Assembly: GCF_900116045.1 (NCBI RefSeq)
Contig: NZ_LT630450.1
Location: 997,001-1,061,000 of the forward strand
DNA from: Desulfovibrio piger
Lineage (GTDB): Bacteria; Desulfobacterota; Desulfovibrionia; Desulfovibrionales; Desulfovibrionaceae
DNA length: 64,000 nucleotides
Direction: 5' to 3'
Part shown: one piece after another, positions 1-9,645 of the stretch
Position numbering within the stretch: position 1 is the first letter of the stretch
Layout: each line of letters opens with the position of its first letter
Made by a program: the position numbers and the translations under genes
The notes under the pieces: model-generated
The model's input: the letters and a program-made list of their open reading frames with translations, nothing else
The model's database searches: none
What the model was told of the DNA's origin: nothing

Positions 1-3000
1 CGGCATCATCAGGTACGACAATTTCCGCGACAGACCAGTCGGAAAATGCCGTTGCTTCCGCTATCAAAGTTGATACGGCGGCGACATACACGGTTCCTGA
101 TACAGTAACGCGTGCCGAGGCTACGGCCATAGGAAAACAAAGCGCCCGTGCCTTGGGAGTATTCGTGCAAGGTTCTGCAGGAAACCGGCTGACGCTGGAT
201 TCGCTTGATATTTCATCAAAAGCCATCACGGAAAATGGAAAATCCATCAGCTATGGTATATTTAGCGATAAAAGCAGTTCTGTATCTGTCAACGAAGGTA
301 CTATTACGGCATCATCACAATCAAAAAACGGACTTGGTGAATGCGTTGGTGCTGTGAGCAACAATAACAGTTCGGCGGTCCTGGGCGTCAATTCCATCAT
401 ATCCTCATCGGAATCACATCAACACACTGCAGAGCCCAAGACTGTCGGGGCCCAGGCTTCAGGCAGGAGCACTCTCAGCATGACGAGTGACAAAGTAACA
501 GTAAAAGTTTCCGCAACGCATAACGGAAATGTTTTTTCCAGAAAAGTGAATGGGATATATGGCGAGGGAAATAGCACGTTAACGATGAACGACGCTGACA
601 TATCCGTACATGAGCGCAACAGTACCCCTGAAAAATCCGGGGCTGCCGGTATCCATCTGTTCACCGCATCGACCCTGACGATGAAGAACGGCACCATCCG
701 GGTGACCACCATAGATCCCGAGGGCACGTTTGCAGGGTCTGCCGTCGGTATCGTCACCAGCGCGACCAGCGGCAGGCATGGCATCACCGCCGGTACCCTT
801 GATATCCGTGCGCAAGGCGGATGGTCCTCCGGCATCCAGCTTGAGAATACCGACATGCGCATGGCCGGAGGAACCATCCTGAGCGAGGCTGTCGACAGGC
901 CGGCATACGGCATACGGGCCACCCAGACGAACTTCACGGCCACCGGCGATGTCAGCCTGGAGGTCCTGTCTGCCAAGGCCGGCTCGGCCATTGGCGGCAT
1001 CCTGTCGATAGGCGATTCGTCCGTCACGATGCGCGGCGGGTCCGTGACCGCGGTCAGCAAAGGGAACGGGGCCATAGGGCTCTACGCCAAAGGCGGCAGC
1101 ATCACCAAGACAGGAGGGGACATCACCGTCGTTTCAGCGGGCACTTCCAGCGGCATGGACGCCTTTCCCGCCAGCAGGATCACCTATGGCGATGCCGGGG
1201 CCACGACGCGGGTAAGCGTGGAAGGCAAGAAGGCCTACGGCCTCCGTGCCGGGGGGGAAGCCGGCACTGGCCAGGCGTCTTCGATCGAACTGACGAATGG
1301 CGTCATCACGGCGCGCTCGTCTGGCGATACCGCCATAGCGGTCTACAACACGTCGGGCGATATCAGCCTGAAGGGCACGACCGCCATCACGGCCACAGCC
1401 GCGGCCCCTGGTCAAAACGTCTACTCGCTGTATGTGAAGGGGGACACGCCGAACACCATCACGGTGGACAGGGCCTCGACCATGGAAGGCGATATAGAGG
1501 CGGCGACCGGCAGCGCCACCGTGCGCGCAACCATCCAGGATGGCGGCAACCTGCGGGGCTGGGCACGCAGCCTTGGTGATCTTGAGCTGTCTTTCGGCAA
1601 AAATGCCGTATGGGAAGTGGTCTCCTCCAACCAGCTCACAAAGGAAAACGACGGCCGGTACGCCGGCAATCTGACGAAGCTCGCCCTGGATGGCTCCCGC
1701 GTCTATGTGGGCAGCAGGCAGGGGCAGTGGGACGCCGGGACCGGCTTTGCGGCGGAGCGGCGCGTGCTGTCCCAGACGGACGCGCCCGCCGAACTGAAGA
1801 TCAGCCATCTTTCCGGGACCGGGAGCTTTTATCTGCGGACGGATATGGATACGGATGTTTCCGACAGTGTCCTGGTGAGCGACTCCCTGTCCGGCACCTA
1901 TGGCCTGCATGTGAAAGCAAGCGGAGCGGAACCCGTCGCGGTGCAGACCAAAAGCTATCTGGCCAGGACGGAACAGCGCGTGGGCGCCCCCGCAAGCGCC
2001 TTTGCGCTGAAAGGCGGAAAAAACGTCAACGGGCGGGAGATGATCGACATAGGGATCCATAGCTATGCCCTGGAAACGAGCGAACGGAACGACGGCAGGG
2101 AATGGTACCTTGCCCGGACGGAAGGGTTTTCCCCTACAGGCGAGATGGCCCTGGGGCTTTCGGGCATGACCTCGGCCTATGCCATGCACCTGGGCCAGCT
2201 CTCCGATCTGCGCGAGCGCCTGGGGGAGATCCGTTACGGTAACGGCACGGACGGCCTGTGGATACGCGGCTTTACCGAGGAGAACCGCCTTTCCGGCCTG
2301 GGCGGCACGGATTTCAGCCAGAATTTTTACGGCACGTCCTTCGGTTACGACCGTCTTCTGGAGCAGGATGAAAACAACAAATGGCTGCTGGGCCTGCGTG
2401 GCCAGATCAGCAAAGCCCACCAGCGCATCGACGGCCTGCATGGCGGTTCCGGCGAAAACCGCTCCTACGGCATCGCGGCCTACGCCACCTGGCAGCATGC
2501 CGACGGCTGGTACGCGGACACCGTGCTGAGCTGGGACTGGTACGACCAGAGCCTCAGGACCCGCATGCTGGACGGCACGCCTGTCCACGGCTCCTACCAT
2601 ACCTATGCGGGGGGCATCAGCCAGGAAGTGGGACGCATGTTCCGTTTTGATAACGGCCTGTTCATCGAGCCGCAGCTGCAGCTTTCCTGGTACTGGATAA
2701 AGGGCATGGATTTCACCACCAGCAACGGCATGGACGTGGATCAGGACGATGCCTGCGCCCTTACCGGCCGCGCCGGTCTGGTGGTGGGCAAAAAGTGGGA
2801 GCTGGACGACAACCGCTACTTCCAGCCCTACCTCAAGGCCGGTGTCAACCACGAGTTCATGAGCGACCAGAAAGTCACGGTCAACGGCATCAGGTTCACC
2901 AATGACGTGCGCGGCACGCGCGGCTATTATGGCGCGGGCTTTGACCTGCAATTCGCAAGCAATGCCCGGATCTATGCCGAATTCGAACGCGAAGACGGCC

Positions 3001-3053
3001 GCAAGGCCTCCACCCCCTGGAGCGTGAGCGCAGGCGTGCGGGTGGAGTTCTAG
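1..3053 (+). CDS. Autotransporter adhesin, 3' part (5' end outside window)
   Basis: The frame is open from base 3 to the TAG at 3051-3053, so the start lies upstream; a TTG at 153 is inside the gene. The visible part is about 1016 residues. The first roughly 700 form a low-complexity passenger rich in Ser, Thr, Gly, Ala and short beta-strand patterns (repeated TLTM, ITVVSAG-like stretches), as in pectin-lyase-like beta-helix passengers. The last about 270 residues (from about base 2240) have the alternating aromatic pattern of an autotransporter beta-barrel: GLWIRGF, SFGYDR, SYGIAAYATW, and a final beta-strand ending in Phe (GVRVEF). By family knowledge this is a type V secreted outer-membrane surface protein; ligand and function are unknown. 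The first about 650 bases are visibly more AT-rich than the rest. No partner gene is visible. Confidence 0.85.
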   Translation, partial: ASSGTTISATDQSENAVASAIKVDTAATYTVPDTVTRAEATAIGKQSARALGVFVQGSAGNRLTLDSLDISSKAITENGKSISYGIFSDKSSSVSVNEGTITASSQSKNGLGECVGAVSNNNSSAVLGVNSIISSSESHQHTAEPKTVGAQASGRSTLSMTSDKVTVKVSATHNGNVFSRKVNGIYGEGNSTLTMNDADISVHERNSTPEKSGAAGIHLFTASTLTMKNGTIRVTTIDPEGTFAGSAVGIVTSATSGRHGITAGTLDIRAQGGWSSGIQLENTDMRMAGGTILSEAVDRPAYGIRATQTNFTATGDVSLEVLSAKAGSAIGGILSIGDSSVTMRGGSVTAVSKGNGAIGLYAKGGSITKTGGDITVVSAGTSSGMDAFPASRITYGDAGATTRVSVEGKKAYGLRAGGEAGTGQASSIELTNGVITARSSGDTAIAVYNTSGDISLKGTTAITATAAAPGQNVYSLYVKGDTPNTITVDRASTMEGDIEAATGSATVRATIQDGGNLRGWARSLGDLELSFGKNAVWEVVSSNQLTKENDGRYAGNLTKLALDGSRVYVGSRQGQWDAGTGFAAERRVLSQTDAPAELKISHLSGTGSFYLRTDMDTDVSDSVLVSDSLSGTYGLHVKASGAEPVAVQTKSYLARTEQRVGAPASAFALKGGKNVNGREMIDIGIHSYALETSERNDGREWYLARTEGFSPTGEMALGLSGMTSAYAMHLGQLSDLRERLGEIRYGNGTDGLWIRGFTEENRLSGLGGTDFSQNFYGTSFGYDRLLEQDENNKWLLGLRGQISKAHQRIDGLHGGSGENRSYGIAAYATWQHADGWYADTVLSWDWYDQSLRTRMLDGTPVHGSYHTYAGGISQEVGRMFRFDNGLFIEPQLQLSWYWIKGMDFTTSNGMDVDQDDACALTGRAGLVVGKKWELDDNRYFQPYLKAGVNHEFMSDQKVTVNGIRFTNDVRGTRGYYGAGFDLQFASNARIYAEFEREDGRKASTPWSVSAGVRVEF

Positions 3054-3312
3054 TTCCCGTGACAAGGGGAGGGGCCGGCCCCGGGGCGCTGCCGCCCGGG
3101 GGCATGGTCTCAGGCCCCGTACCGGCCCCCGGGGCTGCCCGGGGGCTCCCGCCCGGCCCGGGAGCGAATCTCGCCCCAGCCTGCTGGCTGCCCCGGAAGC
3201 GCCCCTCCGGTCTCCGTTGGGGAGCGGGAGCGGCCTAAAGGCGAAAGCCGGCATCAGGTCCGCGCAACGCCGCTGGCGCCGCCGCAGGCATCCCCTTTTG
3301 AAGAGGCAAAAC

Positions 3313-3346
3313 AACAAGGCACGTGCAGTGATGCAGGTGCCTTGTT
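3313..3346 (+). terminator. Hairpin after autotransporter gene
   Basis: Perfect 10-bp inverted repeat (AACAAGGCAC at 3313-3322, GTGCCTTGTT at 3337-3346) with a 14-nt loop, in the gap between the autotransporter and hsdM. No T-tract follows directly, so it may be a weak terminator or only a structured element. The upstream part of the gap (3054-3312) is GC-rich and shows no gene. Confidence 0.4.
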
Positions 3347-3381
3347 CCGTATCTGCCTTTTGCACCGCATCTCCACTTCCC

Positions 3382-3410
3382 TTGCCACGCTCCTGTGCAG
3401 CCTTTATACT
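3382..3410 (+). promoter_or_regulatory. Predicted sigma-70 promoter of hsdMSR
   Basis: TTGCCA at 3382-3387 and TATACT at 3405-3410 are separated by exactly 17 bases, a near-consensus housekeeping promoter. The hsdM start codon is 48 bases after the -10 box. Confidence 0.6.
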
Positions 3411-3457
3411 CCGGTCATCGAATAACCTGTATCCCACTCTTACCGGAGTTGCCTTTC

Positions 3458-5212
3458 ATGTCCCTTGCCGCCACCGTTGCCGAAAAAGCCAACCTTATCT
3501 GGGCCATAGCCGACAAGCTCACCGGCGTGTTCAAGCCGCACCAGTATGGTGAAGTCATCCTGCCCCTCACCGTCATCCGCCGTTTCGACAGCGTGCTGGA
3601 GCCCACCAAGGAAATGGTGCTGCAGGCGGCGCAGACCTTTGCGGGCACCCCGCTGGAAGAAACCATGCTGCGCAACGCGGCGGGGCACAAGTTCTACAAC
3701 ACCAGCCCCTTCACCTTCACGCGGCTGCTGGACGCCCCCGATGATCTGGAGCCCAACTTCCGGGCCTACTGCAACGCCTTTTCCCCCAACGTGCGCCAGA
3801 TACTGGAGCGCTTCAAACCTTTTGGGCCGCACCTGACCACCATGGCCGAGAAGAACGTGCTCTACATGGTGCTCAAGGAATTCACCACCAGCAAGGCCGA
3901 CCTGCACCCCTCCCGCGTCTCCAATCTGGAGATGGGCTACATCTTCGAAGAACTCATCCGCCGCTTTTCCGAAGCGCACAACGAGGACGCCGGGCAGCAC
4001 TACACCCCGCGCGAGGTCATCGAGCTGATGGTCAACCTGCTGCTCACCCACGACAACGCCACCCTGGCCGGCACGGGCGCCACCACGACCATCTATGACC
4101 CGGCCTGCGGCACGGGCGGCATGCTCTCCGTGGCCGAGGAGCACATCCACCGTTGCAACAGCGCGGCGAGCCTGCTGCTGTGCGGGCAGGAGATCAATGA
4201 CGAGACCTTCGCCATCTGCAAGGCGGACATGCTCATCAAGGGGCAGGATGCCGACTACATCAAGCTGGGCAACACCCTCTCCAACGACCAGTTCCCGGGC
4301 CAGACCTTTGACTATGTGCTGTCCAACCCGCCTTTCGGCCGCGAATGGAAAAACGAGAAAGCCGCCGTGGAACGGGAGGCCGCCCGGCCCGAAGGCCGCT
4401 TTGGTGCCGGCCTGCCCAGCATCTCGGACAGTCAGATGCTCTTCCTCCAGACGGCCGTGGCGCGCCTCAAGCCCGAAGGCCGCGCGGCCATCATCCAGAA
4501 CGGCTCGCCCCTCTTCACCGGCGATGCGGGCAGCGGCCCCTCCGAGATACGCCGCTACATCCTCGAAAACGACTACCTCGACGCCATCATCGCCCTGCCT
4601 AACGACATTTTTTACAATACCGGCATCGCCACCTATATCTGGCTGCTCTGCAAGAACAAGCCCCAGGCCCGGCGCGGCAAGGTGCAGCTCATCAATGCTT
4701 CCGGCCTGTACGAAAAGCGCCGCAAGGCCCTGGGCAACAAACGCAACGACATCCCCCAGGACGCCATCGCCAAGATCTGCCGCCTGTACGGCGACTTTGC
4801 CGAAAGCCCCCTGAGCAGGATCTTTGACGTGGCCGACTTCGGCTACACCAGGATCACCGTGGAGCGCCCCGCCCTGCCCGCCTCCGGCACGGAGGACGCC
4901 CCGGCCGCTCCCGCCGATGCCCCCAAAAAGCGGGGTCGCAAACCCGGCAAGCCCAGGGCCGACGCCTCCCGCCGCGATACCGAGAACGTGCCGCTCAAGG
5001 AAGACATACAGGCCTACTTTGCCCGCGAGGTGCTGCCCTTTGCCCCCGATGCCTGGATCGACGAGAGCAAGAGCAAGGTCGGCTACGAGATCCCCTTCAC
5101 CCGCTATTTTTATGAATACACGCCGCCCCGCCCTGCCGCCGAGCTGGCTGTGGAACTCCACGAGCTGGAGCTGCGCCTGGGCGAAAGCCTGGCCGCCCTG
5201 TTCGAGGACTAG
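3458..5212 (+). CDS. hsdM: Type I restriction-modification DNA methyltransferase subunit (N6-adenine)
   Basis: HsdM methylates adenine within the site chosen by HsdS, using S-adenosylmethionine, and is part of both the methylase and the restriction complex. The ATG at 3458 is preceded by GGAG at a suitable distance and starts MSLAATVAEKANLIWAIADK, a typical HsdM N-terminal helical domain; the frame opens further upstream but has no better start. The 584-residue product has SAM motif I DPACGTGGM (from about residue 214) and catalytic NPPF (residues 290-293). A charged, low-complexity insert rich in Ala, Pro, Lys and Arg (about 470-510) precedes the C-terminal region. It is the first gene of hsdM-hsdS-hsdR, with a 129-base gap holding a palindromic repeat before hsdS. 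Confidence 0.95.
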   Translation: MSLAATVAEKANLIWAIADKLTGVFKPHQYGEVILPLTVIRRFDSVLEPTKEMVLQAAQTFAGTPLEETMLRNAAGHKFYNTSPFTFTRLLDAPDDLEPNFRAYCNAFSPNVRQILERFKPFGPHLTTMAEKNVLYMVLKEFTTSKADLHPSRVSNLEMGYIFEELIRRFSEAHNEDAGQHYTPREVIELMVNLLLTHDNATLAGTGATTTIYDPACGTGGMLSVAEEHIHRCNSAASLLLCGQEINDETFAICKADMLIKGQDADYIKLGNTLSNDQFPGQTFDYVLSNPPFGREWKNEKAAVEREAARPEGRFGAGLPSISDSQMLFLQTAVARLKPEGRAAIIQNGSPLFTGDAGSGPSEIRRYILENDYLDAIIALPNDIFYNTGIATYIWLLCKNKPQARRGKVQLINASGLYEKRRKALGNKRNDIPQDAIAKICRLYGDFAESPLSRIFDVADFGYTRITVERPALPASGTEDAPAAPADAPKKRGRKPGKPRADASRRDTENVPLKEDIQAYFAREVLPFAPDAWIDESKSKVGYEIPFTRYFYEYTPPRPAAELAVELHELELRLGESLAALFED

Positions 5213-5248
5213 GAACAGGAAAAGGGAAAGGGAAAGGCGGGAAGATGC

Positions 5249-5336
5249 GCGGGGGAGGGGGACCCCCTCTGCTCGCGCGAAAGGGGGTCCCCCTCCCCCG
5301 CACCCCCGCCCCTCCCCCAGCGCGCTTTACAAGGAC
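5249..5336. repeat. GC-rich palindromic intergenic repeat, copy A
   Basis: Perfect inverted repeat with 20-bp arms (5249-5268 and 5282-5301), each made of G5, A, G5, A, C5 blocks, with a 13-base loop. It is followed by a C-rich tail and the string CGCGCTTTAC. The same layout recurs at 52406-52490 (copy B, also 20-bp perfect arms, tail ending CGCGCTTTCTTC) and, diverged, near 43886-43975 and 52977-53028. It sits between hsdM and hsdS, so it would form a very stable structure in the operon mRNA. Confidence 0.75.
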
Positions 5337-5341
5337 ACACC

Positions 5342-6604
5342 ATGCGACAGATGAAAGACAGCGGCATAGAATGGATCGGCGAGATTCCCGAAGGGTGGGA
5401 AGTAAGGAAAGTAAAAAAAATTTTTTCTATCGTTAATGGTTCAACGCCTAAAAGCGATTATTCTGATTTTTGGGATGGAGATATTATATGGGTAACACCC
5501 GCAGAAATGAGCGATGATATCTATATAATAGATAATTCTAAAAGGAAATTAACCACTTTAGGATATACTTCATGTGGAACTACGCTTGTTCCTAAAAATA
5601 GTATTTTAATCTCATCTCGTGCACCAATTGGACAAGTTGCTCTTGCAGGGAATAAGTTATGCACTAATCAAGGCTGTAAGGCTTTAGTTAGTAACGATGA
5701 AATAAGTGAGAAATTTTTTTGCTATTTTTTTAAGATTCAATCATCAGCATTAAACAGCCTTGGAAAAGGGACTACGTTCCTAGAGCTCTCTAGCTCCGAA
5801 CTTGGTAACTTTATTGTCCCATATCCCCCTCTCGAGGAGCAACAGCGCATCGCCGATTACCTCGATGCCAAGTGCGCCCATATCGACCAGTGCCTAGAGC
5901 TGACCCGCCAGAGCATGGAAAAACTACGCGCCTACAAGCTCTCCTGCATCACCGAGGCCGTCACCAAAGGCCTGGACCCGGACGTGCCCCTCAAGGACAG
6001 CGGCGTGCCGTGGATTGGTCAGATTCCGGTGGGGTGGACACTTAGTAGTGTCCGATGGGAATTTGAAAACCTTGACGGTAGACGCAAGCCTATCAGTGCA
6101 GAAAACCGCACCTGTTCAGATGCGGCCTATGACTACTATGGAGCTTCTGGAATCATTGATAAAATAGACGATTTTATTTTTGACGAAACTCTCATTCTTA
6201 TAGGTGAAGATGGCGCTAATTTGGCTCTCAGGAATCTTCCACTTGTATATATTGCAAAAGGTAAATATTGGGTAAACAATCATGCCCACATACTAAAACC
6301 CTACAATACAAATAATTTGTATTATATGGCATATCAGTTGGAATGCGTTGACCTTACAAACTACATCACTGGTTCAACGCAACCAAAACTTACTCAGTCA
6401 AACCTCTCAAAAATTCCTGTGGTATGCCCCCCCCTCCCCGAACAGGAGCGCATCGCCGCCTACCTCGACAAAAAGTGCGCGCGTATCGACGCCCTGCTGG
6501 AAGAAAAGCAGGCCCTGCTGGACAAACTGGCGGAGTACAAAAAAAGCCTGATCTTTGAATGTGTCACCGGCAAGCGGGAGGTGCCCTCATGCTGGAACAG
6601 ATGA
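5342..6604 (+). CDS. hsdS: Type I restriction-modification specificity subunit
   Basis: HsdS recognises a bipartite DNA target through two target-recognition domains (TRDs) and scaffolds HsdM and HsdR. The 420-residue protein shows the expected internal duplication: DSGIEWIGEIPEGW near the N-terminus and DSGVPWIGQIPVGW at about residue 220, each starting one TRD. Each half ends with a conserved coiled-coil spacer (PLEEQQRIADYLDAKCAHID and PLPEQERIAAYLDKKCARID). The two TRDs (bases about 5400-5820 and 6040-6420) are strikingly AT-rich against the GC-rich spacers, a usual sign of TRD exchange by recombination. The last 16 bases overlap the start of hsdR. The recognised sequence cannot be read from the protein. 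Confidence 0.95.
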   Translation: MRQMKDSGIEWIGEIPEGWEVRKVKKIFSIVNGSTPKSDYSDFWDGDIIWVTPAEMSDDIYIIDNSKRKLTTLGYTSCGTTLVPKNSILISSRAPIGQVALAGNKLCTNQGCKALVSNDEISEKFFCYFFKIQSSALNSLGKGTTFLELSSSELGNFIVPYPPLEEQQRIADYLDAKCAHIDQCLELTRQSMEKLRAYKLSCITEAVTKGLDPDVPLKDSGVPWIGQIPVGWTLSSVRWEFENLDGRRKPISAENRTCSDAAYDYYGASGIIDKIDDFIFDETLILIGEDGANLALRNLPLVYIAKGKYWVNNHAHILKPYNTNNLYYMAYQLECVDLTNYITGSTQPKLTQSNLSKIPVVCPPLPEQERIAAYLDKKCARIDALLEEKQALLDKLAEYKKSLIFECVTGKREVPSCWNR

Positions 6605-9600
6605 AGGAACGCAACTTCGAGGACGATATCTGCGCCTGGCTCTGCACCCACGGCGGCTACCGGCCGGGCGACCCGGCGCGCTTTGACCGCACGCGGGCCC
6701 TGGACGTGCAGACCCTGCTGGACTTTGTGCGTACCAGCCAGCCCAAAGCCTGGAAGATGCACCAGTTCAAGAACCCCGGCAAGGCGGAACAGAGCTTTGT
6801 GGACCGCTTTTGCGAGGAGGTGCGCCGCCGCTCCCTGCTGGACGTGCTGCGCCACGGCTTTTCCGTGCTGGGCACGCGCTTCCGCGTGGTCTTCTGGAAG
6901 CCGGAGACCGGCCTCAACCCCGAAAGCGTGCGGTGCTACCAAAGCAATATCCTGCACTGCACACGCCAGCTGCGCTACAGTCCGGCCCACGAGAACAGCG
7001 TGGACGTGGCCCTGCTGCTCAACGGCATCCCCGTCATCTGCCTGGAGCTGAAAAACCCGTTCACCGGCCAGACCGTGGAGGATGCCGTGCGCCAGTTCCG
7101 GCAGGACCGCTCGCCGGACGACCTGTTTTTCAGCTTCAAGCGCCGCGTGCTCACCTGCTTTGCCGTGGACCCCTTCCACGTCAAAATGACCACCCGCCTG
7201 GAGCGGCAAAAGACCTTTTTCCTGCCCTTCGACCAGGGCAGCAACGGCGCGGGCGAAGTGGGCGGCGCGGGCAACCCTCCGGCCCCGGACGGCGGCTACC
7301 CCACGGCCTACCTGTGGCAGCGGGTGCTGTGCCGGGATGCCCTGCTGGAGCTCCTGCACAAGTTCCTGCATCTGGAAAAGACCGAAAAAAAAGATCCCGT
7401 CACCGGCAAGGTCACGGTCAGGGAACGCCTCATCTTCCCGCGCTATCACCAGTGGGACGTGCTGCACAAGCTGCTGGACGACATCCGCGCTCACGGCCCG
7501 GGGCAGCAGTACCTGATCCAGCACAGCGCGGGCAGCGGCAAATCCAATTCCATCGCCTGGCTGGCCCACCGTCTCAGCGGCCTGCATGACGCGCAGGAGG
7601 CCAAGATATTCCAGTCCGTCATCGTGGTCACGGACCGCCGCGTGCTGGACAGGCAGCTGCGGGACACCATCCTCCAGTTCGAGCAGACGGACGGCCTTGT
7701 CCGCGCCATCAGCAAGGATTCCGCCCAGCTGCGCGATGCCATCAACGAGGGCGCGGCCATCATCGTCACCACCCTGCAAAAATTCCCGGTCATCTTCCGC
7801 GAGGTGCGCCACGGGCAACGCAATTTTGCCGTCATCGTGGACGAGGCCCACTCCTCCCAGACGGGCCGGGCCGCCCTCACCCTCAAGACGGCGCTGGCCG
7901 ATACCGACGCCGCCCTGGCCGAATACGCCGCCCTGGAAGACGAGGCCGAAGCCGGGCAGGACAAAAAGGACGATGCCCTCTGGCAGGAGCTGGCCGCCCA
8001 GGGGCGGCACCACAACCTTTCCTTCTTCGCCTTCACGGCCACGCCCAAGGACAAGACCCTGCAGCTTTTCGGCCGCCGGATGCCTGACGGCCGCTTCCGT
8101 GCCTTCCACATCTACTCCATGCGTCAGGCCATCGAAGAGCGCTTCATCCTCGACGTGCTGCGCAACTACACCACCTATCACGCCTATTTCAAACTGCTGC
8201 AAAAAGGTGCCGGGGACCCGCGCTACAACTCCTCGGCCGCGGCCCGCGCCGCCATGCGCTTCGAAAGCCTGCACCCGCACAACATCGCCCAGAAAACGGC
8301 CGTCATGCTGGACCACTTCCGCACGGTCACGGCCCGCAAGATGGGCGGCAGGGCCAAGGCCATGCTGGTCACGCCCTCGCGCCTGCATGCCGTGCGCTAC
8401 ATGCGGGAGTTCACCCGCCAGATCCGCGAGGGCCGCATCAACGGCGTGCGGGCCCTGGTGGCCTTTTCCGGCGAGGTCCGCGACACGGTGGACGGCGTGG
8501 CTGTGACCTATACGGAAGAGGGCCTCAACCAGGAGACCCACGGCTTCAGGATATCCGAAAAAGAGCTGCCCGCACATTTTGCCGGGGAGTTCAATATCCT
8601 CATCGTGGCCGAGAAATACCAGACCGGTTTCGACGAGCCCCTGCTCCACACCATGTTCGTGGACAAGCAGCTCAGCGGCGTCAAGGCCGTGCAGACTCTC
8701 TCGCGCCTCAACCGCACCGCCCCCGGCAAGGAAGATACCTTCGTGCTGGACTTCGTGAACAGCGCCGAGGACATGCAAAAGTCCTTCGCCCCCTTCTACG
8801 AGGCCACCCTGCTGGAAGAGGAGACCGACCCCAACCTGGTCTACGACATCCGCCACCGCCTGGATGATTTCCACGTCTACGGCCCGGAACAGGTGGAGGC
8901 CTTCGGCAAGGCCCTGCGCGATCCCCGCGCCAAAGATGGCCAGAGCGCCCTGGCCGGGGCCACCGCCACGCTGGCCCCGGTGCTGGCCCGGGTGGCCGCG
9001 CTGGAAGAGGAAGACCGCCGCGCCTTCCGTACCGGCCTGTTCCGCTTTGTGCGCCTGTACAACTTCATCACCCAGATCTGCCGCATGTTCGACGAGGATA
9101 TGCACATCTACTCCCTTTTCGCCAAACAGCTGGCCGCCGCCCTGCCCGCCGAAAACGACGGCCTGGTCAACCTCGACGGGCAGATAGACCTGGAATATTA
9201 CAAACTGGTCAAGACCGGAGAGACCGGCATCCCCCTCACGCCGTCGGAAAAAGGCTATGCCGCCATCAAGGGCGATGCCGGCGCCCCGGCCCAAAAGGAA
9301 TTCGACAGCCTCTCCAGTATCGTGGAAAAGATAAACCAGCGCTTCGGCACGCAGTTCACCGCCGGGGACCAGGTGGAGAATTTCCGGGCCCTGCAAAAGC
9401 ATGTGCTTGCCAGCGATGCGCGCATCGTGGGCCTTGCCGACAAGGACAACCGCGCCACCTGGGATATGGTCTACGACACGGCCTTCATGGCGGGCGCCGG
9501 AGAGACAGCCATGCACAGCGCGGCCTTCCTTGACCTGATCCGCAACCCGGATACCCTGGCCTTCATCCGTACCCTGCTCAAGGAAAGCATCTGGCAGGAG

Positions 9601-9639
9601 GCGCTGGAAAAAAGGCGGGAGAAGGAAAAATGCCTTTGA
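6589..9639 (+). CDS. hsdR: Type I restriction enzyme R subunit (ATP-dependent translocase/endonuclease)
   Basis: HsdR provides DNA translocation and cleavage in the HsdR2M2S1 complex. The ATG at 6589 is chosen because GGGAGG lies 7 bases upstream (6576-6581) and it overlaps hsdS, implying coupled translation; the 1016-residue product is of normal length. It has a PD-(D/E)XK nuclease core with CLELKNPF (Glu153, Lys155), Walker A SAGSGKSNS (Lys318), DEAH box VDEAHSSQ (Asp418-His421), and helicase motifs further on (FTATPKDKTLQLFG, EKYQTGFDEPLLH, QTLSRLNRT). All key residues are present, so the system looks functional. The C-terminal helical region interacts with HsdM in known relatives. Confidence 0.95.
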   Translation: MLEQMKERNFEDDICAWLCTHGGYRPGDPARFDRTRALDVQTLLDFVRTSQPKAWKMHQFKNPGKAEQSFVDRFCEEVRRRSLLDVLRHGFSVLGTRFRVVFWKPETGLNPESVRCYQSNILHCTRQLRYSPAHENSVDVALLLNGIPVICLELKNPFTGQTVEDAVRQFRQDRSPDDLFFSFKRRVLTCFAVDPFHVKMTTRLERQKTFFLPFDQGSNGAGEVGGAGNPPAPDGGYPTAYLWQRVLCRDALLELLHKFLHLEKTEKKDPVTGKVTVRERLIFPRYHQWDVLHKLLDDIRAHGPGQQYLIQHSAGSGKSNSIAWLAHRLSGLHDAQEAKIFQSVIVVTDRRVLDRQLRDTILQFEQTDGLVRAISKDSAQLRDAINEGAAIIVTTLQKFPVIFREVRHGQRNFAVIVDEAHSSQTGRAALTLKTALADTDAALAEYAALEDEAEAGQDKKDDALWQELAAQGRHHNLSFFAFTATPKDKTLQLFGRRMPDGRFRAFHIYSMRQAIEERFILDVLRNYTTYHAYFKLLQKGAGDPRYNSSAAARAAMRFESLHPHNIAQKTAVMLDHFRTVTARKMGGRAKAMLVTPSRLHAVRYMREFTRQIREGRINGVRALVAFSGEVRDTVDGVAVTYTEEGLNQETHGFRISEKELPAHFAGEFNILIVAEKYQTGFDEPLLHTMFVDKQLSGVKAVQTLSRLNRTAPGKEDTFVLDFVNSAEDMQKSFAPFYEATLLEEETDPNLVYDIRHRLDDFHVYGPEQVEAFGKALRDPRAKDGQSALAGATATLAPVLARVAALEEEDRRAFRTGLFRFVRLYNFITQICRMFDEDMHIYSLFAKQLAAALPAENDGLVNLDGQIDLEYYKLVKTGETGIPLTPSEKGYAAIKGDAGAPAQKEFDSLSSIVEKINQRFGTQFTAGDQVENFRALQKHVLASDARIVGLADKDNRATWDMVYDTAFMAGAGETAMHSAAFLDLIRNPDTLAFIRTLLKESIWQEALEKRREKEKCL

Positions 9640-9645
9640 TGGGAG

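Noticed and set aside
3054..3312. tRNA or small RNA in the gap after the autotransporter
   Set aside because: No cloverleaf can be drawn; the GC-rich dyads are short and unspecific.
1134..3437. Long antisense frame over the autotransporter gene
   Set aside because: No domain; its Arg/Ala/Gly-rich composition is a GC artefact.
6460..9516. Open frame of about 1000 codons antisense to hsdR
   Set aside because: The high-GC codon usage of hsdR keeps the opposite frame open; there are no recognisable domains, and hsdR has all its motifs.
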